Below are positions 38,201-47,965 of a stretch of DNA of 64,000 bases, one piece after another. Position 1 is the first letter of the stretch; every line of letters begins with the position of its first letter. Under the pieces are notes generated by a model. It was not told the DNA's origin and ran no database searches. It was given only the letters and a program-made list of their open reading frames with translations. Where the stretch lies: contig OX335642.1 of the NCBI GenBank assembly GCA_946894095.1, forward strand, positions 10,985,021 through 11,049,020, in the 5' to 3' direction. The position numbers and the translations under genes were made by a program. The DNA is from Incurvaria masculella (taxonomy: Eukaryota; Arthropoda; Insecta; Lepidoptera; Incurvariidae).

Positions 38201-41200
38201 GATATTGTAGAGCACGGGGCGAGTCAGGTGCGGCTGCTGGTGCGCTAGGCGGTCCATGCAGGCGACCATCTGCGTGCGCAGGTACGCGCTCGCCGACTGC
38301 TTGCCCTCGAGGTAGGGCGCGAACACTTCGAGGATAGCTTCGTGTCCCAGATTGCCGATGGCGTGGATGTAGACCTGTGCCTGGTGGGTGTCTCCGCGCT
38401 GCACGGCGGCACGAAGTTCCTTCTTCAGCTCGGGCATGATCTCCTCGCGCACGATCTGGTACTTCTTGGGGGCGAGGCGGCCGTAGGTGTGCGTGGGGTA
38501 CAAGCGGTGGGCAGTCTCGTTGTTCACGTGGCCCATGTTGATGAAGCGCGTGGCGGCCAACAGTGCAGTCGAGTTGAGCGTCTGCTGTTTGCGGACCTCG
38601 GGGCTCATAGCTAACTTGAAGAACTCGGACATGACCTGTTTGGTTGGGTAGCGCAGGCTGTTGGCGAGCATCGCGATTGCTTCGGCGGCCTCCTCTCCCT
38701 GCAGGTGCTTGTTTTTGATCCAAGTCTTCACCTGTTGGAAGGCGGGTGTCGTGCCACACTGCACTACCGCGTCGCGGAAGATCTTCCACGCATCAGCTTT
38801 TGTTGGGTTTTCGGAGTTTTGTCCGCCCTCGAGAGCTTTGCTTGCCTGCTGCATCTGGTTAAGGTTCATTGCGGCTACGACGCGCTCCAGGATGATAAAC
38901 TTGGCAAGGACATCAGTCTTGGGCATGTTGTTAGGGTTCTGAATATGTTGGGCGATCTCCTGAGCGATATTTTGCGCAGTCTGTGGGTTGCTACTCTTTA
39001 CTTTGGAGTCTCCCTGCATGTGAATTGCAGTTATAGATGGCTCGTTCATATCTGGAGTTGACTCGTTTGAGTCTGAAGAGTCGGAAGAGGAGGACGAGCT
39101 GCTGGAGGAGCTGGACGAGCTTGACGAGCTCGACGATGAGCTGGACGACGAGCTTGATGACGAGGAGGCTTCATGCCCCTTCAAAGCATGTTGCGAGTGC
39201 TTGTTCAGACCGTTGGGGGAGGATTTCTTCTCGCTCCAGTCCGCAGGCAAGGCGGAGCGTCGCTGCCTGCTCTTGGGTTGTTGCTGCTCTTCGCTGCTGG
39301 AGGAAGATGAACTCGACGACGAGGATGAGCTCGAGGAAGAAGACGATGAGGAAGAGGATGAGCTCTGTCCAGGCTGCTTGGGCTGTTTAGGCTGCTTTGG
39401 CTTCTGTGGCCCGGGGTGTTTCTCGTTAGACTCGGACGAGGAGCTGCTGGAAGACGATGAAGAGTCGGAAGAGGAAGATGAAGAGGATGAGGATGAGGAG
39501 TCAGAGTCGGAAGACGAGGACGAGGAGGAGGAAGACGAGGAGTCTTGGCCCTTGCGCCTGAGGCTGTAGAGCAGGGAGCCCGCTTCGCGCATGTCGGCGG
39601 GCATCGCCCACTCGGAGCCGGAGTCCTTCTCGAGCTTGGAGAGCGTTGCGTTGACACAGCTGACGACTGTGGCTTTGTCGGCCTCGTACATAGTGGGAGC
39701 CACGGCCACGGTGGTGGTCACCTGCGCCGAGAAGATGGTGTAGTTGTGGCGCGCGGCGACGATGCGCGAGACGGTGGCCCGCTGCAGGAAGGCCTCGCGG
39801 CGCGTGCCGCGGCCGGCGTTGCCGGTCCAGTCGGCGCCGGCGGGCACGCCGAAGTGGTAGGCGACGCGTCGCGAGCAGTGGCCGTAGTCCTTGCTCTTGG
39901 TGATGGCGAGCATGTCGCCAGCTCTGTTGGGAGCGGCGTAGGGAGCGAGCTCAGGCTGGGCTTGCAGCGCGTCCGCCGGCAGCGGCGACACCGAGTACAG
40001 CGTCTCACACTCGCCGGTCACGTCGCTCTCCATGGTGCGGTATACGGCTTGCGAGGAGCGCTCGTCGTAGAAGTCGCGAGAGGAGTGGGAGGAACGCTGA
40101 GCGGAGAGGTCCGCCTGCAGAGCGCTGAGCAGACCCTTGAGCAGGTTCTCCTCGGAGAGGGAAAGCGAGGCGGGCACGCGCAGCGAGCGCATGCGACCGC
40201 CGCTCACGCGCACCTCTATCGGCTGCCGCAGCGCGTCGGACGCGCGCTCGTAGGAGAGGTCGGCTGGCATGGCGGCATCCCAGGCGGGAAGCGCACGGTG
40301 CACGGACGCGTGCGTCGCCTTCTCGAGTCGCACTTGCAGCCTGTCGGGCGAGCGCGCGCGTACGGCTAGCTCTCCCTGCAGGTGCACGCCGCTCCACTGT
40401 CCGCCGGCGCCGCCGAGCGACGACAGCGTCCGTGCGTCCAGACAGTACGTGTACACGTGTCCCGGCTGCCACGGGCTGCGCAGCTTCGAGCCCTCATCGT
40501 GCCCCTTCTGATGCTGCGGACCGCTCAGGGAAGCATTACTGCACACCGCCGCCGCTGCAGACAGAAATACTATTCATGCTATGCTCGGCCTCGTACCTGT
40601 TTACATGTATCTAGTGTAGTGTATATGTGTAATGCACCACTTTTTAGGGTTCCGTACCCAAAGAGTGAAAACGGAACCCTATTACTAAGCCTCCGCTGTC
40701 CGTCCGTCCGTCCGTCCGTCCGTCCGTCCGTCCGTCAGTCCGTCCGTCCGTCCGTCCGTCCGTCCGTCCGTCCGTCCGTCAGTCCGTCCGTCCGTCTGTC
40801 CGTCTGTCCGTCTGTCACAGGGCTGTATCTCAGTAACCGTAACAGATAGACAGCTGAAATTTTCACAGAGTGTGTATTTATTTTGCCGCTATAACATCAA
40901 ATAGGTAAGATTAAGAAATAATTAATATTAAAGGGGGTCCCCATACAAAAAACGTGATTTTTTTGTATACATTTTTTTACGATGGTACGGAACCCTTCGT
41001 GTGCGTGTCCGACTCACACATGGCCGGTTTTTTCATTTCCGAGGTCTAAATGAGCACTTTTATTGAGTGACTCGTGCAAAACTTACTAAACCGTACTATG
41101 TGATAAACCAAGATGTTTATTTTTACATTTAACGAAATATGGTTACGGATGATTAATTTTTCGCGTTTAAGCGTTTTCCGTCCAGTTAAATGCATATATA

Positions 41201-43291
41201 GGGAAGGTCCTGGCATCAGCCAGCCCGATCGCAACGAATCCCTTTAGGGTAATAAGGGCCTTTTTCACCTACTGCTGATTAGCTTAATCACCACACATCA
41301 AGGGCCTTTCTTAGCAGCTTGCAATGAATACCAATACAAGATAATCAGCACTTTACTAATAAAGGCCCTTTAAGTGTTGATTAAAATAAATCGGCACTTG
41401 GTGAAAACCAGGCTAAGTCTATTAACTATTTGTTTGTATGCATCGGTTCCACTGAGGAACATCACCTTGATCATGATAGTCAGCAAGTAGCGGAAGACAT
41501 TGGGTGACTTTCTAATTAACAAAGACAGACGTCGCTTGAAATGAGTAAAGAATTGTTTAACATCTGAATAATTCGTGAAATTTTGTGTCACATACATATA
41601 TATAATTTAAGGGTATCATGTAACTTTTGTATTTGTTAGGTAGCATTAGTAGTCATTTTACCATAATACCATTGTGCATAACCATCGCTCTTTGACCAAT
41701 TTGTAGAAAACCAGTTCTGCATGACCCAAGAGATAAATGTTCTATACCATGGAGATATAAATTGCTGAACTTGAAGTAACTAGGGGTTTATCCTCGCAAG
41801 AAGGTAATCCTTTTTGGGGTTCCGTACCCAAAGGGTGCCAACGGAGCCTCCGCTGTCCGTCCGCTCGTCCGTCCGTCCATCTATCCGACCGTACTTCCGT
41901 CCGTCCGTCCGTCCATCTGTCACAGGGCTGTATCTTTTTTTTTTTTACATATTTTATCATTAGCCATCATTAGCCAGTTCGGCAATCCCAGCGAAGAAGA
42001 ACTGGCAAGAAATTCCGCTGGTTTTTTTTTCAACGTCCACTTAGTCTAAGCTTGGTTTTCACCAACTGCCCATTTATTTTAATTGACACTTAAAGGGCCT
42101 TTATTACTAAAGTGCTGATCATCTTGTACCGGTATTGATTGCAAGCTGCTAAGAAAAGCCCTTAATATGTGGCGATCAAGCTAATCAGCAGTAGGTGAAA
42201 AAGGCCCTAAGTTTCATAAGATCATCAATCGCTCATATTTTGGAATTTGCTACCACTTATCTGATTTGAATGCTAATTGTACCGAAGTATGGCTTGGTAC
42301 TTCCCGCAACTTTAGGACTACTTGGCAACATGCTAAATCAGCAGAGGTGAGACCAGTGGGATAAAATGCTAATTAAATACTTGAGATCCAATAACCCGAT
42401 TCTACTCAAAACGCAGTAGTGAGTGTTAATTTCTTCTAACTTGCCAAGCACTCACCCGATTTACATGCGTATCTTTATACGTTACCGTTTTCGATGTCGA
42501 GGCTGGCTGCGGTTTGGAGTCCACGTAAAATTATCCCTTCGTTACTTACTTACTACGTATGTAATATTGCAGTGCAAGTGCAGAAAGGTTCTGGCGACAC
42601 ATGCCCTTAATTGTTTTTTTTTTCTTTAAATAGCAACCAAATGTTTCCGAAGCTCTTAATGGGAAAGATTTGATGTTTCTCATTAATTCTTACGATCTTG
42701 ATAAAATTTGGTAGATGAATACATTGTCCTGGACCAGCCTTTTAAGCAACTTTTTATCCATGTAATAATTCAGTCCGACATTAACCCGAGCGGAGCCGGG
42801 TACCGAAGCTAGTTTTACACAAAAATAGAGACAACATGTTACTATGGTAAAACAACTGGCCGGGTGAACAGGCAAGTAAGTAATTTAATCTGAAATTGTC
42901 TTGCATGTGACATAAACGTCAGGTGACTCGCTTGCCTGTTCACGCGGTGAGTTAATTTACCATTGTACAGTAACCACCAAGAGGCATTACGAGTTACAAA
43001 TCAACTATCGAAATTTCGCTGAGCTCTTCGTTTCCACAGGTTTTCACCATTGAATAGAGCAAGCATTTAAAGCATACACAAAATCGCCCGTCCATGGATT
43101 TATATATTTGTGTTGAAATATGAAATAATATAAATGTGTTGAAAATATGTATCTAAACAGATATAACTCCGTTCAGCCCAAAGTAGGTACGTGTGAGAAC
43201 ATAACAAGAGCAGAGAGACGGGAGACACAAAATAAGAAGTGGTTATGGTTAAGAGCTCACCCAAGAAGGCGACCAAGAGGAATGCTCTCAT
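34233..43291 (-). CDS. Vg: vitellogenin, yolk precursor
   Basis: Exons: 43291-43261, 40554-38007, 37908-37695, 37607-36602, 36520-35627, 35489-35291 and 35208-34233. All junctions are GT-AG and keep frame, giving about 1955 residues. Vitellogenin is the large lipid-transfer phosphoglycoprotein secreted by female fat body and taken up by oocytes. Seen here: a signal peptide (MRAFLLVAFLAAAVCSNA) split by intron 1; the N-terminal lipovitellin domain; polyserine linkers (about residues 349-505) around an RQRR cleavage site (~440); a DUF1943-type region in exon 4; and a von Willebrand D domain from late exon 5 into exon 7, with DGHR and GLCG motifs. A further polyserine tract (~1812-1850) precedes a Cys-rich tail. 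From memory, lepidopteran vitellogenins are nearer 1750-1800 residues; the expanded serine tracts probably explain the excess. The frame is intact and a TATA box lies at 43369-43375. Confidence 0.96.
35291..35489 (-). CDS. Vg: Vg exon 6: von Willebrand D start
   Basis: It reads PWCTLDTNKINTFSNNTYDY after joining exon 5 (C+CG, Pro), the usual start of the vitellogenin D domain. Donor TACAC|GTGAGT. Confidence 0.95.
35627..36520 (-). CDS. Vg: Vg exon 5
   Basis: It opens with a short serine run (DKLYKKQSSSSSSS), then a conserved mid-protein region, and ends QRFGNAITQDQYQ at C|GTGAGT just before the D domain. Confidence 0.95.
36602..37607 (-). CDS. Vg: Vg exon 4: DUF1943-type region
   Basis: Acceptor GCATTTTCAG, donor TACG|GTTAGT. 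It encodes the middle, open beta-sheet part of the lipid-binding module. Intact. Confidence 0.95.
37695..37908 (-). CDS. Vg: Vg exon 3
   Basis: Acceptor TGTGTTTTAG; the first base completes Leu from exon 2 (CT+G). It encodes AKAAQAAKDMLTEEDFG through GGWMKSNM, with donor GTCAGC in phase 0. Confidence 0.95.
38007..40554 (-). CDS. Vg: Vg exon 2: lipovitellin N domain and polyserine linkers
   Basis: The acceptor is the outer TCTGCAG at 40555, not the nearer GTGTGCAG. Only the outer one keeps frame with exon 1 and completes a signal peptide ending in AAAVCSNA. Three serine-rich tracts lie between 39070 and 39550, with PKQPKQPKQPGQ and RQRR between them. The helical lipovitellin region follows to CCACT|GTAAGT. 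Confidence 0.95.
40645..41033 (-). mobile_element. interspersed element with GACG array (copy C)
   Basis: A full-length minus copy in Vg intron 1, from AGGGTTCCGTACCCAAAGAG to CACATGGCCGG. Its tetranucleotide array is the longest in the window. Confidence 0.8.
40690..40818. repeat. (GTCC)n tetranucleotide microsatellite
   Basis: About 110 bp of GTCC repeats with interspersed GTCA and GTCT units, inside copy C. The Ser-Val-Arg-Pro open frame over it is not a gene. Confidence 0.9.
41160..41235 (+). mobile_element. SINE fragment
   Basis: A short match, TTTTCCGTCCAGTTAAATGC and GGGAAGGTCCTGGCATC, from the SINE body. Confidence 0.6.
41256..42207. mobile_element. Harbinger-like fold-back element in Vg intron 1
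   Basis: Arms of ~170 bp (about 41256-41420 and 42040-42207) are inverted copies. Ends GGGCCTTTTTCACCTACTG are flanked by TAA on both sides, a three-base duplication with GGGCC ends as in PIF/Harbinger elements. The interior holds GACG-element fragment D (41815-41936). No transposase. Confidence 0.75.
41815..41936 (-). mobile_element. GACG-array element fragment (copy D)
   Basis: Contains GGGTTCCGTACCCAAAGGG, a short imperfect array and CACAGGGCTGTATC. Truncated and nested in the fold-back element. Confidence 0.7.
42208..43260 (-). other. remainder of Vg intron 1
   Basis: No gene seen. A Helitron-type 3' end may lie at about 42770-42815. Confidence 0.5.
42770..42815 (+). mobile_element. possible Helitron 3' terminus
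   Basis: A short hairpin-like GAGCGGAGCCGGGT followed by a GCTAGT end resembles lepidopteran Helitron termini (hairpin then CTAG/T). Only the end is recognisable. Confidence 0.45.
43261..43291 (-). CDS. Vg: Vg exon 1: signal peptide start
   Basis: A 31-nt coding part, MRAFLLVAFL plus one base, before TTGG|GTGAGC. The ATG is the first after the probable start site. Confidence 0.93.
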
Positions 43292-43368
43292 GGTGTGTCT
43301 GTGCTCGGCGCCGCTGAAGGAGTTCCGCTGCCGCCGGTGACTCTGGCCATGTCCACCGCGCCGACCCC

Positions 43369-43375
43369 TTTTATA
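43369..43375 (-). promoter_or_regulatory. Vg TATA box
   Basis: On the minus strand CCGTATAAAAGGGG lies 78 bp upstream of the ATG. This predicts a transcription start around 43340-43345 and a leader of about 50 nt. I did not identify ecdysone, juvenile-hormone or GATA sites with confidence. Confidence 0.8.
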
Positions 43376-44627
43376 CGGAACTTTTCGCTGATCGGAGATG
43401 TTTGTGGCTCGAGATGTGACCCGAGCCAAGGGGCAATCTCCGATAAGAACATTGATGTTTTCATATTTGCGTGTGCGAATCAAAAGCTGAGTAAGCTTAA
43501 TTGAGAGCATAGAATCGATCTCTGTTTAGACACGTTTACGTATGCAGGTTCAGATGTTCAATGATTATTGACATTTTAGAATATGTAGGTAACGATATTA
43601 AGCCATTTGAAATATTTCTAGCATTTGCAGCCAAAATCTTTTTACCAACTATTTGTTCTGTCACCGTATCAGAACTTTTGAATGTACATAGAATTATAAC
43701 AAACATATTGATTGAATTAGAATTTAGAATATATTAAGAAAATAAAATTCTGCAATTTTGAATTATCATCTTTTTAAATATGGCAGTGGCGGTTATCGCG
43801 TTGCATCGGTGCGGTTTCGCGCCAAATCAGCCAAATTTCGAACTACATACTTTCAAAAAATTTATAAATGCAAAATATTCGTTTATCGCTCAATGAAAGG
43901 ATATATTGAAGATTCAAGTGTAAAAACAGAAATATAGAAAAGCCAACTTCGTAAAAAAACACTATTAACTAATTAAAACTGAAAAGAAAAAAATAATTCT
44001 ATTAGTTTTAAATTATGTTAAGGAATACACACTAATATTAAATGCGAAAGTAACTCCGTCTGTCTGTTCCGTTTTCACGCCTAAATCGCTGAACCAATTA
44101 AAACGACGAGGAAGAAAAACGACATTGAACCGATCGGAGCCGGTTACCTCAGCTAGTATTAAATAACTGCACCATTCAAATAGTCTCGTGATAAATACAA
44201 CATACATAAAAAAATCGTAAATTCTAATGCGGAACATAGCGATTTTAACAGTCGGGACCAATTATTGGGAAGATTTAGGTGATCGGTTCATACAATTGCT
44301 CGCTCCTGTTCCTTCAGACAAATTAAGAAACATATTTCTGAAATATCGATCAACTGAGAGCTACGCCTGTACGTTTTTTTTTTTATTATTTATCTAATAC
44401 CTGTGATTTGCTTCTAAAGATTTGTATCAAAATGTGGAGGAATGAAGAAAAGAAAATGTGGAAACAGGTACTAGCAACTGTATGGAGAGCTTGAGAACCC
44501 CGTCACAATATCAATGGCAATTGGTTTTCGATCTATTTTGCCCTGCCCATGAAGTGCATCAAATTATGACATCGATTATTCTATTCTGACTCCTACTCTT
44601 GGTCGAATCCTAGATAAACGACCTCCG
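43376..44627. other. Vg upstream region
   Basis: AT-rich. A Helitron-like 3' fragment is at about 44035-44158. No gene recognised. Confidence 0.45.
44035..44158 (+). mobile_element. Helitron-like 3' fragment
   Basis: AATGCGAAAGTAACTCCGTC, then TCGCTGAACCAATT, ending CGGAGCCGGTTACCTCAGCTAGT-like, matches the general layout of short lepidopteran Helitrons. It is about 120 bp long. Confidence 0.5.
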
Positions 44628-44773
44628 GCAGTGCGATTACGAAGCGCGGCTCAGGTGTAGGTGCGGCACCTACGCCAAATTGACAGTAAACTGACGGATT
44701 TCGAGTACAAAATCTGTCAGTTTAGGATACTTACCGCACCTACTTCTCATTTCGCGCTTCGTAATCGCACTGC
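44628..44773. mobile_element. hairpin MITE with perfect 21-bp TIRs
   Basis: GCAGTGCGATTACGAAGCGC at the left is exactly inverted at 44753-44773. A second right-end-like copy (CTTCGTAATCGCACTGCGGG) lies at 44843-44862, so a partial duplicate follows. Non-coding. Confidence 0.8.
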
Positions 44774-45282
44774 GGTTGGCCGGTGCTTCCATTTCGTAAT
44801 CGCAATAGTTGTCAGATACAACCAACCTCCCCCGTTTCGTGCTTCGTAATCGCACTGCGGGTTTGCTGTATTTTGCTCCGTCGACAAGACCGTGGTAACA
44901 TTGAAATTAATTTGCAACATAACTCCATAACGATTCCTCCAGTTCGGTTAAGGTCATCTGAAATATATTATAGACAAGTGTTTCAATTTTTTACCATATG
45001 TCTGCATGTCCATTAAATATTTAGTAGTATTTTCCAGCGAGAATGAGAGGGCGGGATTGAAACCCGTTCGGATGGCGGCAGCGTAGCAAGCGTCGGATCT
45101 AGGGGGGAGGGGGGGGGGCGAGAAGTGCACTTGCCCCGGGCGGAGAAGACTAGGGGGCGGCAGCCCAGCCACAAGTCAGTAGTCAGTACAGCACGCACAA
45201 AAAATCTGTGTAAGCGCTCTGCTCTCCTGCGAAGTGAACAACGATGACAAACGCATCTACGCCCGCGTTGACTACGCGGGTA
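44774..45282. other. spacer before the large fold-back element
   Basis: Holds the solo right-end copy at ~44843-44862 and a GC-rich, G-run-containing patch at 45080-45175. No gene. Confidence 0.4.
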
Positions 45283-45880
45283 TAGTACGAGAGCGGACCG
45301 TCGTCAACCCTACGTCATCGAGTAACACCATGGGACCCATTTGTGGTTGTGCGGATTAGAATAGGCTTCCTAAAAATACTAGGTTGCCTGACCCAAACCT
45401 GGAACGTTTTGTGCAGTAGGTAATATTAAATCACTTTTTTGGTAGAATTTAACGTCATCGAGTAACAACATGAGACCTAGCACAATCGGTAAAGGTCATC
45501 AAGAAAAGCTAAAAAAAAGTAGGTTGGCTCGTCCTACCCTGGCACGTTCTGAGGTTGGCCGGTTTTAAAATGTCGAAAAATAAAAAAAAATACGTCATCG
45601 AGTAACAAGATGACAATACCACCATTCGATAGTCCTATGAACATGCTTCATAAACAAATTAGGTTGGCTGCCCTCAGCCTGGCACGTTTCCTACGCGGCC
45701 ATGTTGAACGTCGGATGCGCCCAGTTCCTATATTCAATCAATTGTTAAATTAATATAATATAACAGTTTTGTGATACGTCTATCTATAAACCGGTGATGT
45801 TTTTATTGATCAGAACTCACCTTGGATAGGTAAAAAAAACAAAATGAAATATTTGTGATATATTGATTGATTGGGTGCAA
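45283..45880. repeat. left arm of composite fold-back element
   Basis: Inverted partner of 52590-53189. Three diverged 140-bp repeats, each with the ACGTCATCGAGTAACA core and an AGGTTGGCT/TGGCACGTT block. Confidence 0.85.
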
Positions 45881-45999
45881 TGGTTGCAAATAATTTAATT
45901 TCAACAAATATTTTTCTTCTGTCGCGCAAGATACAACTAAATACATTCAATAAATTGTAAATCTCGCATTAGAGCAACTCAAAATATTTTTACCACGCA

Positions 46000-46860
46000 A
46001 TAAGAAGTCTGTCACTTTTGAATCTGTTAGCTGTTCTGAGATTCAAAAAGTAACAGACCTTAAGTCCAAAGGACCGCAAGGTTTATGGAACATATTTACT
46101 AATCTGTTAAAGTCCATTTGGGGCAGTATTATAGAACCTATTAGAATTGTATTGAAGATGGCACATTTCCAGACTTATTAAAAATTACTAGGGTAATACC
46201 ATTGCTTAAAAACGGATCTCATAATGATGTTGAAAATTATCGGCCTGTGTCCTTACATTCACAGTGTTATTAATTATGATCAATTTCGTAAGTGCAGGTC
46301 AACAGGAGATGCCATTGCCTTGGTGTTAATATCTATTTTAACTTCTCTGGTTAAATCTATGAGCACCTACGGCATTTTCTGTGATGTATCAAAAGATTTT
46401 GACTGTGTAGATCACAAAATACTTCCAGGAAAACTAGAACACTTATGGTGTTAGGGAAAATAAATGAGGTATTTGTAAATTATATATGTATATTAAATAG
46501 ACAACAAAATTGTGAAGTAAACGTTACTAAGTCTGATGTAGAATCAATCACCATGGGTATACCGCAGGGCTCAGTTCTAAGACCGTGGTTTTATATGTTG
46601 TTATAAATGATATTTCAAGCTGCATCGCAACAGATAATGATATGATTTTATTTGCTGATGACAAATCATAAATTTGAAAGAATCGTATATCGGAACTACG
46701 GGAGTCCTTTATACAAGCTATGAACTCACTTAAATTATGGTGTGAAGCCAATAACCTGCGTTTAAATGACAGTAAAACGAGTTTAATGCACTGGGGACCC
46801 AAATACGTAATGTAAATTGTGATGTATTAAATACAGCAAATGATCTATCTTCAGCTATAA
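46000..46860 (+). mobile_element. degenerate LINE reverse-transcriptase remnant
   Basis: Broken frames carry FRKCRSTGDAIALVL, YGIFCDVSKDFDCVDHK and MGIPQGSVL, reverse-transcriptase segments of a jockey-type LINE, with many stops. Confidence 0.65.
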
Positions 46861-47104
46861 CTAAAGAAATAACCTTACTTGTGATACTTTTGGGATTACC
46901 GTGGTCGTTAAATATATTTGAAAAATGTTACGGCTTTTTACGCGGCGGTAGGAGACATTCGCCGACGTATCGAGCTGATCGTTCAGCCCGTTGTCAAGGA
47001 GGTTATCCGCCACGTTCGTACGCAGCAGACGACTGACAACTAGACTCGCCGTGGTCGTAAGTCATAGGTGTGGGTCAAGGTGGTAGCGGGAATGCGGTGG
47101 TAGC

Positions 47105-47965
47105 GCTTCTACGGTCTTCCTAAAATTCACAAAGACGGGAACCCCCTTAGACCAATAGTCAGCCAGATAAATGCTCCTACCTACCTCCTCGCTAAACATG
47201 TCGCCTCAATATTTCAACCCCTGTCTGGCAAGACGTCGTCCTACGTTAAAGATTCGGCTCATTTTGTGGAATTGTTGTATACAGTGAAGTTGGCATGCAT
47301 GGATCTATTAGTGAGCTTTGACGTCGAGTCGCTGTATGCAGACGTACCAGTCCAAGAGTCCCTCGACATCATCAGAAACTTAGTCATCAGCAACGACATC
47401 GACACTGAGTGCGTCAAGCTCCTGCCATATTGTCTCACTAAGACATACTTTCTGTGGAACGGACAATACTACATTCAGCGAGAAGGTGTCGCAATGGGAA
47501 CACCAGTGACACCAGTGGTGGCAAACCTTTTCATGGAACCGCTGGAACACCGCACATTGCAAACTTCACCTCTTAAGTCAATGTTGTGGGTACGGTACGT
47601 GGATGACGTGATTTCAATCTGGTCACATGGTCGCCAATCACTCGACGCTTTCATCTCTCATCTTAATTAGGTTCACACAAATATAAAATATACAGTAGAT
47701 TGTGAGAAGGAAGGCACTTTGGCGAACTTGGAAGTACTTGTTGCTCGACGATTGGATGGAATCCTAAGCCACACAGTGTACCGCAAGCCGACACACACAA
47801 ATCGTTGTCTACAAGCTACTTCGCATCATGCTCCGGTGCATTTGGAATCGGTCGCAAGAGCATTGAGACTCAGAGCACAGCGGTTGTGTGACAAGGACCA
47901 TATCTTCACCGAAATGGACCCTGTGCTTCGAGAAAATGGGTACAATTTTCGCAATGTCAGTCAGT
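47105..47965 (+). mobile_element. Penelope-like element reverse-transcriptase fragment
   Basis: A single frame, broken by one TAG at 47668-47670, reads GLPKIHKDGNPLRPIVSQIN, then SFDVESLYADVPV (catalytic Asp), EGVAMGTPVTPVVANLFME, RYVDD and YRKPTHTNRC, the Penelope signature. Coding is cut off near 47965 where RTE sequence begins. No GIY-YIG domain remains. Confidence 0.88.

Noticed and set aside
39037..39569. Acidic Glu/Asp-rich plus-strand frames
   Set aside because: Antisense of the vitellogenin polyserine codons.
40532..40554. Nearer Vg exon 2 acceptor at GTGTGCAG
   Set aside because: It breaks frame with exon 1; the outer TCTGCAG keeps frame and completes the signal peptide.
40382..40849. 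155-codon Ser-Val-Arg-Pro repeat protein
   Set aside because: A translated GTCC microsatellite in the GACG element.
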